Of a stretch of DNA of 41,061 bases, positions 25,055 through 31,577 are shown piece by piece; positions within the stretch are counted from its first letter, which is position 1, and each line of letters begins with the position of its first letter. The notes under the pieces were generated by a model. It saw only the letters and a program-made list of their open reading frames with translations, searched no databases and had not been told where the DNA came from. The stretch is from Clostridia bacterium (GTDB lineage Bacteria; Bacillota; Clostridia; Oscillospirales; CAG-272): positions 1-41,061 of the forward strand of contig JAFTCN010000057.1 of assembly GCA_017454675.1 (NCBI GenBank), in the 5' to 3' direction. A program made the translations under genes and the position numbers.

Positions 25055-25828
25055 ATGCCGACACTTACCGAAAGAACACTCATACTCGGACACAGAGGCG
25101 CCTGCGGCGCTCTCTCCGGGATGCCCGGTGCCTATGCACCCGAGAACACGATGCCGTCGTTCGAACTCGCGGCGCAGATGCATGCCGACGGAGTCGAGAC
25201 CGACGTCCATTTCTCGAAAGACGGAAAGATAATGATACTCCACGACGCCAAACTCGACCGTACGACGAACGGGCAGGGCCTGATCACCGACTACACGGCC
25301 GAGGAGCTGAGCGTCTTCGATGCCGGTATCAAGACAGGCGCCGAATTCAAAAAGACCCGCATCCCGCGGCTCGACGATCTGCTTGATCTCTGCCGCCGAA
25401 CCGGAATGCTGCTCAACATAGAGATCAAGTCGGCCGACCCTCTCATGCCGGCCGCGCTCTTCGAGTGCGTCAGGGCACACCGCATGGATGAAGGAGTGAT
25501 CTACTCCTCGTTCGACCACGAGCAGCTCGCAAGGATGCTCCGCGTCGATCCGTCGGCGTTTGTCGCGCCGCTCTACAGCTTCAACATGATAAAGCCGTGG
25601 GACTACGCCGCGAACATACCCGCGAAGGCCGTCCATCCCCGCTCGCCGCAGATCCTTCTCTACGAGGGCTACGTCGACAGGTGCCACGAGCTCGGCATCA
25701 GGGTGCATCCGTGGGACATCGAGGACCCGGAGCGCGCGAAGATGTTCGCGAAGCTCGGCGTCGACGCGATAATCACGAACCACCCCGACGTCATGCTCGA
25801 GGCCCTGAAGGACGTAAAACAGTCGTGA
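25055..25828 (+). CDS. Glycerophosphodiester phosphodiesterase
   Basis: A 257-residue TIM-barrel phosphodiesterase that hydrolyses glycerophosphodiesters to glycerol-3-phosphate and an alcohol. Visible motifs are GHRG (H13/R14), APENT (E30), GVETDVHFSKDG with metal-binding acids (E48, D50), LHDAKLDRTTNG (H63/D64) and the C-terminal WDIEDPERAKMFAKLGVDAIITNHP. No signal peptide is present, so it acts in the cytosol. It starts one base after the cysE stop with GGAGGAAGAGG upstream. Its stop overlaps the GTG of the following lipoprotein gene. Confidence 0.92.
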   Translation: MPTLTERTLILGHRGACGALSGMPGAYAPENTMPSFELAAQMHADGVETDVHFSKDGKIMILHDAKLDRTTNGQGLITDYTAEELSVFDAGIKTGAEFKKTRIPRLDDLLDLCRRTGMLLNIEIKSADPLMPAALFECVRAHRMDEGVIYSSFDHEQLARMLRVDPSAFVAPLYSFNMIKPWDYAANIPAKAVHPRSPQILLYEGYVDRCHELGIRVHPWDIEDPERAKMFAKLGVDAIITNHPDVMLEALKDVKQS

Positions 25829-27144
25829 ACAGGGGCAAACGGATGTCCTCGGCCTCCGCGGCAGTTTCGGTGCTGCTGGCCGCTATGATGCTCTTCTCGT
25901 GCTCGGGCGGCGTGCCGGAGCCTACGGATGCTACGCAGACTTCGGAAGTTCCGGCGACAGAACCGGCTCCGCAGATGCTCGAGGTCGTAAAGGACGGAAA
26001 AACAGACTTTAAGGTGATAAGGGCCGACGAGGCCGGAGGCGCGGTGACCGAGGGGTCCGTCGCGCTGCGCAAGCGCCTGAACAGGGTCACCGGGGCCGAT
26101 ATAGGCATCGGTACAGACTGGCGGGCGCCGACCGCCGCTCCCGAGGGCGGGCTTCACGAGATCACCGTCGGCAGCTGCGACAGAGCTGACACGAGGGATT
26201 TCATCGGGGGCCTCGGCGAGAACGAATACGGTTTCCGCGTATACGAAAACAAAATAGTCATCGCGGGCGTCAGCGACAGCCTCACCGCGCTCGCGCTCTA
26301 CTCCTTCGAGAACCAGGTCATCTACAACAAAGAGTTCGCAGTGACCGGCAGTTTCTCGATACCGGTCGGGACCGAGCGGATCTACAGGACAGACGGCGAG
26401 ATGACGCGCAGCAAAGTCCTCAATTCGTCGTACACCGTAATGGCGTCGACCGGAGCTGCCTGGAGCATACCCACGAGCGGAGCCTTCCGCACCGGACAGG
26501 GCGCGGCGACCGACGGCAGATATTTCTACAACTGTCTGCTCAACAAGGATGAAAGCGGCCTGCAGACCGACGTCATAGTGCGGACGGCCGTCGATGACAA
26601 AAGCGACCGCAAGGTCAGCGCATCACTTCCGCTGCACCACGGCAACGACATCGCCTATGACAGCACGAGAAGACGGCTGGTCGTCGCGACGATGGACGGC
26701 AAAAAGCTGGCTGTCGTCGATCCCGACACCCTCGAACTGAAGGAGACAGTCGAGGCGACAGGCCTTCCGGGGACGGCGTACGCGATCGCGTATCTCGCGT
26801 CGAAGGACGTATTCGTGATCGCGGCCGGCGGCGTGCTCAACATCACCGACGCTGAATTCAAAGTTAAGTCGGCGCTCCCGATCCACAGCGAAACCGACTA
26901 CGTCGGGCAGGGAATGGACTGCGACGACGAATTCATCTACCTCCCGCTCAGCGGCGACGGCACGAAGACGAAGGACAACATCATCTCCGTGTACAAGTGG
27001 GACACCGGGTATTTCCGCACCGTTCATCTCGCGACCCGCACCGAATCCGAGTCGCTGATGAACTGGGAAGGCAGGTACTACATCAACTTCAACACCGGCG
27101 GAGCGAGGATAAACGAGCTTTTCTACGATATCGTGTATCAGTAA
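25825..27144 (+). CDS. Lipoprotein with shared N-terminal domain and beta-propeller-like C-terminal region
   Basis: A 439-residue lipoprotein: basic n-region, hydrophobic stretch and lipobox LFSC (Cys26). Residues about 50-175 match the N-terminal domain of the frameshifted glycosidase lipoprotein at 11402 (DFKVIRAD, HEITVGSCDR, NKIVIAGVSDSLTALALYSF). The rest has repeated strands of propeller type, such as NDIAYDSTRRRLVVATMDG followed by KKLAVVDPDTLELKE, then YAIAYLASKDVFVIAAGG. No catalytic residues can be named, so a binding or scaffold role at the surface is possible. GTG 25825 was preferred to ATG 25843 because it supplies the charged start of the signal peptide and overlaps the preceding stop. 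The ATG has the better-placed AGGGG, so the start is uncertain. Confidence 0.75.
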   Translation: MNRGKRMSSASAAVSVLLAAMMLFSCSGGVPEPTDATQTSEVPATEPAPQMLEVVKDGKTDFKVIRADEAGGAVTEGSVALRKRLNRVTGADIGIGTDWRAPTAAPEGGLHEITVGSCDRADTRDFIGGLGENEYGFRVYENKIVIAGVSDSLTALALYSFENQVIYNKEFAVTGSFSIPVGTERIYRTDGEMTRSKVLNSSYTVMASTGAAWSIPTSGAFRTGQGAATDGRYFYNCLLNKDESGLQTDVIVRTAVDDKSDRKVSASLPLHHGNDIAYDSTRRRLVVATMDGKKLAVVDPDTLELKETVEATGLPGTAYAIAYLASKDVFVIAAGGVLNITDAEFKVKSALPIHSETDYVGQGMDCDDEFIYLPLSGDGTKTKDNIISVYKWDTGYFRTVHLATRTESESLMNWEGRYYINFNTGGARINELFYDIVYQ

Positions 27145-27157
27145 CATCTTCTCCGAA

Positions 27158-27181
27158 GGCCTCCGGATCTTTCCGGGGGCC
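27158..27181 (+). terminator. Possible terminator after the lipoprotein gene
   Basis: Arms GGCCTCCGGA/TCCGGGGGCC (27158-27167, 27172-27181) pair over 10 bases with one G-U and a 4-base loop. It lies 13 bases after the stop, but only CTTT follows, so efficiency is doubtful. Confidence 0.5.
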
Positions 27182-27260
27182 TCCGCTTTGCGGTAACGCG
27201 AAGACCTGACCGCGTCAGACGTGTTCTTTTCCCGGGAAAGGCGTCGGTCTTCCGCCGCCT

Positions 27261-27284
27261 GAGCTGGCCGATGAGCTGGCCGAT
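27261..27284. repeat. Tandem 12-base repeat, two copies
   Basis: GAGCTGGCCGAT occurs twice head to tail (27261-27272, 27273-27284) in the spacer just beyond the second terminator of the candidate small RNA. No coding role was seen. Confidence 0.8.
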
Positions 27285-27288
27285 AAGC

Positions 27289-27314
27289 AAAACGGCCGGG
27301 ATCATCCCGGCCGT
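27289..27314 (-). terminator. Second terminator for the minus-strand small RNA
   Basis: A perfect inverted repeat with arms ACGGCCGGGAT and ATCCCGGCCGT (27292-27302, 27304-27314). On the minus strand it is followed by TTTT (27289-27292). It lies just past the T7 run that ends the first hairpin and could act as a back-up stop. Confidence 0.75.
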
Positions 27315-27318
27315 GAGC

Positions 27319-27435
27319 AAAAAAAGCAGCAACGGTGACCTGTCCCCGCGCGTTGATATCATTAGCTTGATATTCCGCGGAACCAGGTGACCGTTGTGCA
27401 TTCGAGACCTTCGCGGCTCTTGCCGCGTCAGCTTT
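27319..27435 (-). ncRNA. Candidate independently transcribed structured small RNA, family not recognised
   Basis: About 117 nucleotides downstream of a good promoter (27439-27467), with no open frame of note. In the transcript sense a 5' hairpin (arms CGCGGC/GCCGCG at 27412-27427, loop AAGA) is followed by an unpaired purine-rich stretch. Then comes a long stem, CAACGGTCACCTG with CAGGTCACCGTTG (27384-27396 with 27330-27342), paired except for one C-C mismatch. It encloses CCGCG/CGCGG and a top hairpin ATATCA/TGATAT. The long stem is followed by CTGC and seven Ts (27319-27325), so it doubles as a terminator. The 5' AAAGC can pair with GCTTT at the 3' end. It lacks the conserved core of SRP RNA, and I could not match it to 6S RNA. 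No gene in the same sense lies downstream, so it is probably not a leader. Confidence 0.65.
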
Positions 27436-27438
27436 AAT

Positions 27439-27467
27439 ATTATACAACTATCCGCGAAGTTTGTAAA
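27439..27467 (-). promoter_or_regulatory. Sigma-A promoter of the candidate small RNA
   Basis: On the minus strand TTTACA (27462-27467), a 17-base spacer and TATAAT (27439-27444). Transcription would start near 27432-27435. It is divergent from the infC promoter, about 70 bases away. Confidence 0.75.
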
Positions 27468-27539
27468 CCGGAAAAATGGACAAAATTGAAGTTTTTTTTC
27501 GTGCAAACAGACGAAAATGGTTTTTTTTTCCTGAAGCTG

Positions 27540-27568
27540 TTGACATGCGGAAGATGTTGTGCTATAAT
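27540..27568 (+). promoter_or_regulatory. Consensus sigma-A promoter of the infC-rpmI-rplT operon
   Basis: TTGACA (27540-27545), a 17-base spacer and TATAAT (27563-27568), preceded by T-rich runs. It opens a leader of about 160 bases before infC. Confidence 0.88.
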
Positions 27569-27574
27569 ATTGCG

Positions 27575-27735
27575 GAATCAAGAAGAACTCTCCGTTCTCA
27601 CCCGGCCGCACCGCGAGCCGGAGTCGTATATTCCCGGCAGGAAAAGCCGGTTTGACGCACGGAGAGTATCCGTGTTTTTATTTTGCGTTCCGCCGCAAGG
27701 CACAGGGACGCTGCGCACCCGGGAGGTGAACGACA
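27575..27735 (+). promoter_or_regulatory. infC leader with terminator/antiterminator attenuator (L20-leader-like)
   Basis: A hairpin with arms CACGGA/TCCGTG (27658-27663, 27669-27674) is followed by TTTTTATTTT (27675-27684), an intrinsic terminator inside the leader. Upstream, ACTCTCCGT (27587-27595) is perfectly complementary to ACGGAGAGT (27659-27667), which contains the 5' arm of that terminator. The two pairings exclude each other, as an attenuator requires. In Bacillus the infC-rpmI-rplT leader is controlled by ribosomal protein L20 in this fashion, so L20 control is the likely mechanism here. The binding site itself was not identified. Confidence 0.78.
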
Positions 27736-28395
27736 ATAGCAACCAAAGACATTCTCGTAAACGAACAGATCAAATGCAAGGAAGTCAGAGTGATCAAGCA
27801 GGACGGCTCGCAGGTGGGGATAATGAGCCCCGAGAGCGCGCTGCGCATGGCCTATAACGCCGGTCTGGATCTCATAATGATCTCTCCGGGCGCACAGCCT
27901 CCGGTCTGCAGGATCGCCGATTACGGACGCTACCGCTTCGAGCAGGACAAGCGCGAAAAAGAGGCAAAGAAAAAGCAGAACATCATCGAGATAAAGGAAG
28001 TCCAGCTCTCGTGCAGGATCGACACGCATGACTTCGAGACCAAGGTCAGGCATGCGCTGAGATTCCTCGGAGAAGGGAACAAGGTCAAGGTCGTCCTGCG
28101 ATTCAGAGGCCGCGAGATGAGCCATCAGCAGCTCGGCCGCGACACGATCGAAAAATTCAGGGACGCCGTGTCCGAGGCGGGGACGGTCGAAAAGCCGCCC
28201 GTGCTCGACGGAAGGCTCATGACAATGATCGTAGCTCCCGTCCGCGACAGGGACAAGGCGCCGAAAGCCGCAGGCAAAGACAGGAGCAGGGACAAGGACG
28301 CAATAGCTCCCGAAAAGGGAGTCGCATCTCCCGCCGTCAGCGGGGACGAAACCGCCGGAGGCGCTGCGGAGGAAACTGCCGCAGACGGAAAATAA
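27736..28395 (+). CDS. infC: Translation initiation factor IF-3, apparent AUA start
   Basis: A 219-residue factor that dissociates ribosomes and proofreads initiator tRNA and start codons. Homology begins at ATKDILVNEQIKCKEVRVI and includes GIMSPESALRMAYNAGLDLI, PPVCRIADYGRYRFEQDK, the lysine-rich linker, and the C-domain HDFETKVRHALRFLGEGNKVKV and FRGREMSH. In frame there is a TGA at 27727, then ACG ACA ATA. The ATA at 27736 lies nine bases after GGGAGG (27721-27726) and is where IF-3 homology starts. The first standard codon in frame (GTG 27790) would remove the conserved N-terminal segment. IF-3 genes elsewhere use AUU and autoregulate through it. The 45-residue Ala/Lys/Asp-rich C-terminal tail is longer than usual. 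Confidence 0.9.
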   Translation: MATKDILVNEQIKCKEVRVIKQDGSQVGIMSPESALRMAYNAGLDLIMISPGAQPPVCRIADYGRYRFEQDKREKEAKKKQNIIEIKEVQLSCRIDTHDFETKVRHALRFLGEGNKVKVVLRFRGREMSHQQLGRDTIEKFRDAVSEAGTVEKPPVLDGRLMTMIVAPVRDRDKAPKAAGKDRSRDKDAIAPEKGVASPAVSGDETAGGAAEETAADGK

Positions 28396-28571
28396 GGCTT
28401 TTTTCCGCGCTTCAAAAACGAAACACAACATTTTTACATAAGGCCGTCCGCGTTTTCCCCCGGACGGGGGATCGGCGCGCCCGGCAGCATTTGTGTTATC
28501 CGCCGTACCGACCGGCGGGTTTCACGGGAGTCTTTTTCCCGAATCAACAAAAGAAAGGCTGGCCATCAAAA
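28396..28571 (+). other. infC-rpmI spacer with three hairpins
   Basis: Three stems can form: CCGTCCG/CGGACGG (28444-28450, 28461-28467), CCGCCG/CGGCGG (28500-28505, 28513-28518) and CGGGA/TCCCG (about 28525-28541). No promoter or T run after a stem was seen. They may be processing or translational-control elements of the ribosomal protein genes. Confidence 0.5.
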
Positions 28572-28766
28572 ATGGGCAAAATCAAAACACACAGAGCCTC
28601 TGCCAAGCGCTTCAGAGTAACCGCGGGCGGCATGGTTAAAATGAATCACTCGCATCACCGCCACAAGCTGGGCATCAAGGATCAGAAGCGCAAGAGACAT
28701 CTCCGCTCCGCTGACTACGTCGAGGGCAAGGTCGCTTCCAACATCAAGCGCCTCATCGGCAAATGA
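28572..28766 (+). CDS. rpmI: Ribosomal protein bL35
   Basis: 64 residues, the normal length. MGKIKTHRASAKRFRVTAGG, then HSHHRHKLGIKDQKRKRHLR, is diagnostic of bL35 of the large ribosomal subunit. The ATG is preceded by GAAAGG at a somewhat long distance. It stands between infC and rplT in the standard order. Confidence 0.98.
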   Translation: MGKIKTHRASAKRFRVTAGGMVKMNHSHHRHKLGIKDQKRKRHLRSADYVEGKVASNIKRLIGK

Positions 28767-28902
28767 TCCGCGAACCGGGACCGGAACACAGACGGAAACA
28801 ACAGCAGAGAAAGAAAGAGAGAAATCCCGGCCGCAGGCCGTCCGTGACCGCATACGCGGATGAGACACCGGCGGCGGACCAGGGAGTTTGGAGGAATCAG
28901 AA

Positions 28903-29256
28903 ATGGCAAGAGTAAAGGGCGCAGTCGCAACGCGCAAGAGAAGAAAAAGAGTACTGAAGGCCGCTAAAGGCTACTACGGTGCGAAAAGCAAGCACTTCCG
29001 CATGGCCAAGCAGGCCGTGATGAAGAGCGGGAACTATGCATATATCGGACGCAAGCTCAAAAAGCGCGATTTCCGTTCGCTGTGGATCGCGCGTATCTCC
29101 GCACAGACCAAGGTAAACGGAATGAATTATTCCACTTTCGTGCACGGCCTCAAGCTGGCGGGGATCGATCTCAACCGCAAGATGCTCGCGGAGATCGCCG
29201 TATCCGACAAGGACGCTTTCAAGGAGCTTTGCGATAAGGCAAAGGCGGCGCTCTGA
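28903..29256 (+). CDS. rplT: Ribosomal protein bL20
   Basis: 117 residues. [19 protein letters not shown], then [19 protein letters not shown] and [20 protein letters not shown], identify bL20, an early-assembly 23S rRNA-binding protein that in Firmicutes also represses its own operon. Start at 28903 follows GGAGG; an in-frame ATG at 28888 lies before that site and is not used. The 136-base rpmI-rplT spacer is mostly purine-rich with no gene. Confidence 0.98.
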   Translation: MARVKGAVATRKRRKRVLKAAKGYYGAKSKHFRMAKQAVMKSGNYAYIGRKLKKRDFRSLWIARISAQTKVNGMNYSTFVHGLKLAGIDLNRKMLAEIAVSDKDAFKELCDKAKAAL

Positions 29257-29268
29257 GCGCCGGAATAT

Positions 29269-29298
29269 ATGGGGCTGCGTTTAAATGCGCAGCCTCAT
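29269..29298 (+). other. Hairpin between rplT and the methyltransferase gene
   Basis: Arms ATGGGGCTGCG/CGCAGCCTCAT (29269-29279, 29288-29298) pair over 11 positions with one G-U. No T run follows, so it may attenuate or stabilise rather than terminate. Downstream expression without another visible promoter suggests read-through. Confidence 0.5.
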
Positions 29299-29331
29299 GT
29301 GCGTAATTAAGCAAGGGGAATTTACCGTATC

Positions 29332-30162
29332 ATGGACCGACCGGCAGTCATTACCTCGAAGTCCAACCGCCTGATAATCAGGATCGGTTCGCTCGCGGAG
29401 AAGAAATACCGCGATTCCGAGCGGCTTTTCCGGTTCGACGGGATAAAGCTCTTCAGAGAGGCCGCGGCCTGCGGCATCGCTCTGCGCTGTGTACTGGTCT
29501 CGGCCGATGCCGCGGGCGCCGACGCCATGCTGTCCGAGGCGGGCTCGAAGGCCCCCGGAGCAGCTCTGTATCTGCTCTCCGGCGAAGTCTTCGCGAAGCT
29601 GTCTCCCGAAAAGTCTCCGGAGGGGATTATCTCGGTCGCCGAATATCCGTCGTCGCTCCACATAAGGGCGGACGGCGGGGATGAGGCCGCGCAGGCTCTC
29701 TCCGGTGTTCCGGGGATACTGGCGCTCGAATCGGTCCGAGATCCCGGGAACCTCGGGACCGTGATCAGATCCGCGGCAGCCTTCGGGACCGAAGCGCTGC
29801 TGCTGTCGGGCGACTGCGCCGACATCTACAACCCTCGCGTGCTCAGAGCCGCGATGGGAGCGGTCTTTTCCCGGAGGATAGTCATCACCGCCGACCTTCC
29901 GTCGGCGCTGCGGCGGCTGGCCGCGGCCGGAAGACGGATACTCGGCACGACACTTTCATCTGATGCCGTCCCGCTGCAGGATGCGGGCGTGCGGAACAGC
30001 GATATATTCGTGATCGGAAACGAAGGCCACGGACTTTCCGGCGCAGTGATTGCAGCCTGCGACCGGAAGGTCTTCATACCCATGGAGCGCGGCCCGGGGA
30101 TCGAGTCACTGAATGCCGCCGTCGCCGCCTCCGTCATCATGTATGAAAGAAAGAGGTGCTGA
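29332..30162 (+). CDS. SpoU/TrmH-family RNA 2'-O-methyltransferase
   Basis: A 276-residue SPOUT methyltransferase using S-adenosylmethionine. The N-terminal substrate domain (about 1-105) contains SEKKYRDSERLFRFDGIKL-like elements seen in 23S rRNA methyltransferases. The knot domain shows ESVRDPGNLGTVIRSAAAFG (motif 1), FVIGNEGHGLS (motif 2) and IPMERGPGIESLNAAVAASV (motif 3). An rRNA target similar to RlmB is likely; tRNA is possible. Location directly after rplT is common in Clostridia. A AAGGGG lies 13 bases before the ATG. Its stop overlaps the dprA start (TGATG). Confidence 0.9.
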   Translation: MDRPAVITSKSNRLIIRIGSLAEKKYRDSERLFRFDGIKLFREAAACGIALRCVLVSADAAGADAMLSEAGSKAPGAALYLLSGEVFAKLSPEKSPEGIISVAEYPSSLHIRADGGDEAAQALSGVPGILALESVRDPGNLGTVIRSAAAFGTEALLLSGDCADIYNPRVLRAAMGAVFSRRIVITADLPSALRRLAAAGRRILGTTLSSDAVPLQDAGVRNSDIFVIGNEGHGLSGAVIAACDRKVFIPMERGPGIESLNAAVAASVIMYERKRC

Positions 30163-31439
30163 TGGTAAACGGAAAGGGAAAAACGGTCTACGACATCTGG
30201 CTGTCGCTGGCGATAGGGCCGGGCGGAGCCTTCGGGGGACTGTTTGACGACCATTCCGACGCATGCGGCATATACGGGGAAGCTCCCGGAGCGTGGTCAG
30301 ACACGCCCGGGATCTCCGACAGCCTCCGCCGCAGGCTGGACGACAAGGATCTGTCGGAAGCGGACAGGATAGCCCGCTTCTGCGAAAAAAACGGTATCGA
30401 GACCGATGTATTCGGGAGCGAAGGCTACCCCTCGTGGATATGCGGCATAAACAATCCGCCGTATCTGCTCTACCGCAGGGGGACGCTGTCATTTCCGGAG
30501 ATCGAAAAAAAACTCAGGGTGGCGATAGTCGGCACCCGGAACATGAGCGCATACGGCATGAGATCGGCGTACAGGATAGCCTACGAGGCGGCCTCCGCCG
30601 GAGCCGTCATCGTTAGCGGGATGGCCCGCGGGATCGACGGAACCGCGGCAGCCGCGGCGCTTGCCGCCGACGGACTTACGCTCGCAGTGACCGGCTGCGG
30701 ACCTGACATCGTATATCCCCGCGAACACGAAAAGCTGGCGGAGATGATAGCTGGCAGCGGCGCGGTCATAAGCGAGTTCCCTCCGGGGTCTCCGCCGGTC
30801 GCATCGCACTTTCCGGTGAGAAACCGGCTGATAAGCGGCCTCTCTCACTGCACCGCCGTCATCGAGGCGGCGGAGAAGAGCGGCGCGATGCTCACCGCGG
30901 ACATAGCGTCGAACCAGGGAAGGGAAGTCTTCGCCCTGCCCGGCAGGATCGACGACCCGCTCTCGGCGGGACCGTCGCTGCTGCTGCGGCGCGGCGCGGG
31001 CATCCTGCTCGGCGCGGAGGATATCCTGTCACGCTATTCGGACGCACTGCCGGGAGCCGTCGACGCCGACGCCTTCGCGAGAGCTACTCTCTATTCAGAT
31101 GCCAGGCCCGAAGTGCTGGAGGAGTGCGGGGTGAGAATGCCGCGCGACGCCGGCGGGGACGGAGTCCCGGGACCGGCCGCGGCTCCCGCACACCGCGAAA
31201 GAGCGGGAGGAGCGGCGACCGGCGCCGGAATGCCGCGGAAAGAGATACAGCCGCCCGAGGGAGAGCTCCGCGACTTCTGGAGCGTCGTCCCGAGGGACGA
31301 GCCGGTGAGTCCGGACAGTTTTTCCGGACTCGGCTATACCGCGGGCAGGGCAATGAAGCTCCTGTCGATGCTCGAGATCTCAGGTTATATCACCGGGATC
31401 CCCGGCGGGATGTATATCCGCCGCACCGGGGGATCCTGA
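30162..31439 (+). CDS. dprA: DNA-processing protein DprA/Smf
   Basis: A 425-residue protein that binds incoming single-stranded DNA and loads RecA during natural transformation. An N-terminal helical region is followed by the Rossmann-like core: VAIVGTRNMSAYG, SGMARGIDGTAAAAAL, TGCGPDIVYPREHEKL, ISEFPPGSPP, FPVRNRLISGLS and FALPGRIDDP. The last 60 residues fit the winged-helix DML1 domain, separated by an Ala/Gly/Pro-rich linker. The ATG at 30162 follows AGAGG at five bases and overlaps the preceding stop; a GTG at 30156 is an alternative. Neighbouring topA is a common partner gene. No other competence genes are in the window. Confidence 0.94.
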   Translation: MVNGKGKTVYDIWLSLAIGPGGAFGGLFDDHSDACGIYGEAPGAWSDTPGISDSLRRRLDDKDLSEADRIARFCEKNGIETDVFGSEGYPSWICGINNPPYLLYRRGTLSFPEIEKKLRVAIVGTRNMSAYGMRSAYRIAYEAASAGAVIVSGMARGIDGTAAAAALAADGLTLAVTGCGPDIVYPREHEKLAEMIAGSGAVISEFPPGSPPVASHFPVRNRLISGLSHCTAVIEAAEKSGAMLTADIASNQGREVFALPGRIDDPLSAGPSLLLRRGAGILLGAEDILSRYSDALPGAVDADAFARATLYSDARPEVLEECGVRMPRDAGGDGVPGPAAAPAHRERAGGAATGAGMPRKEIQPPEGELRDFWSVVPRDEPVSPDSFSGLGYTAGRAMKLLSMLEISGYITGIPGGMYIRRTGGS

Positions 31440-31495
31440 AGGATCCCGCGGACGGCGGTGCTGCCTCGTAAGCCGCCGCGGCGCAATACCGGCTT

Positions 31496-31545
31496 CCCCG
31501 CGCCGCCGAACCGGCGGCGCGGGGCGGTCCGCGCGGACGCGGACC
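31496..31545 (+). other. Two very GC-rich perfect hairpins between dprA and topA
   Basis: Arms CCCCGCGCCGCCG/CGGCGGCGCGGGG (31496-31508, 31512-31524) form a 13-bp stem with a 3-base loop. Directly after, GGTCCGCG/CGCGGACC (31526-31533, 31538-31545) forms an 8-bp stem with a 4-base loop. No T run follows on either strand. They may be processing or supercoiling-sensitive elements upstream of topA. Confidence 0.65.
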
Positions 31546-31577
31546 ATAAAGACAGTTCGAAAGGAAACGCATTATAA

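Noticed and set aside
27319..27435. Identification of the small RNA as SRP RNA or 6S RNA
   Set aside because: The conserved SRP core is missing, and a 6S-type central bubble could not be drawn convincingly; left as unassigned.
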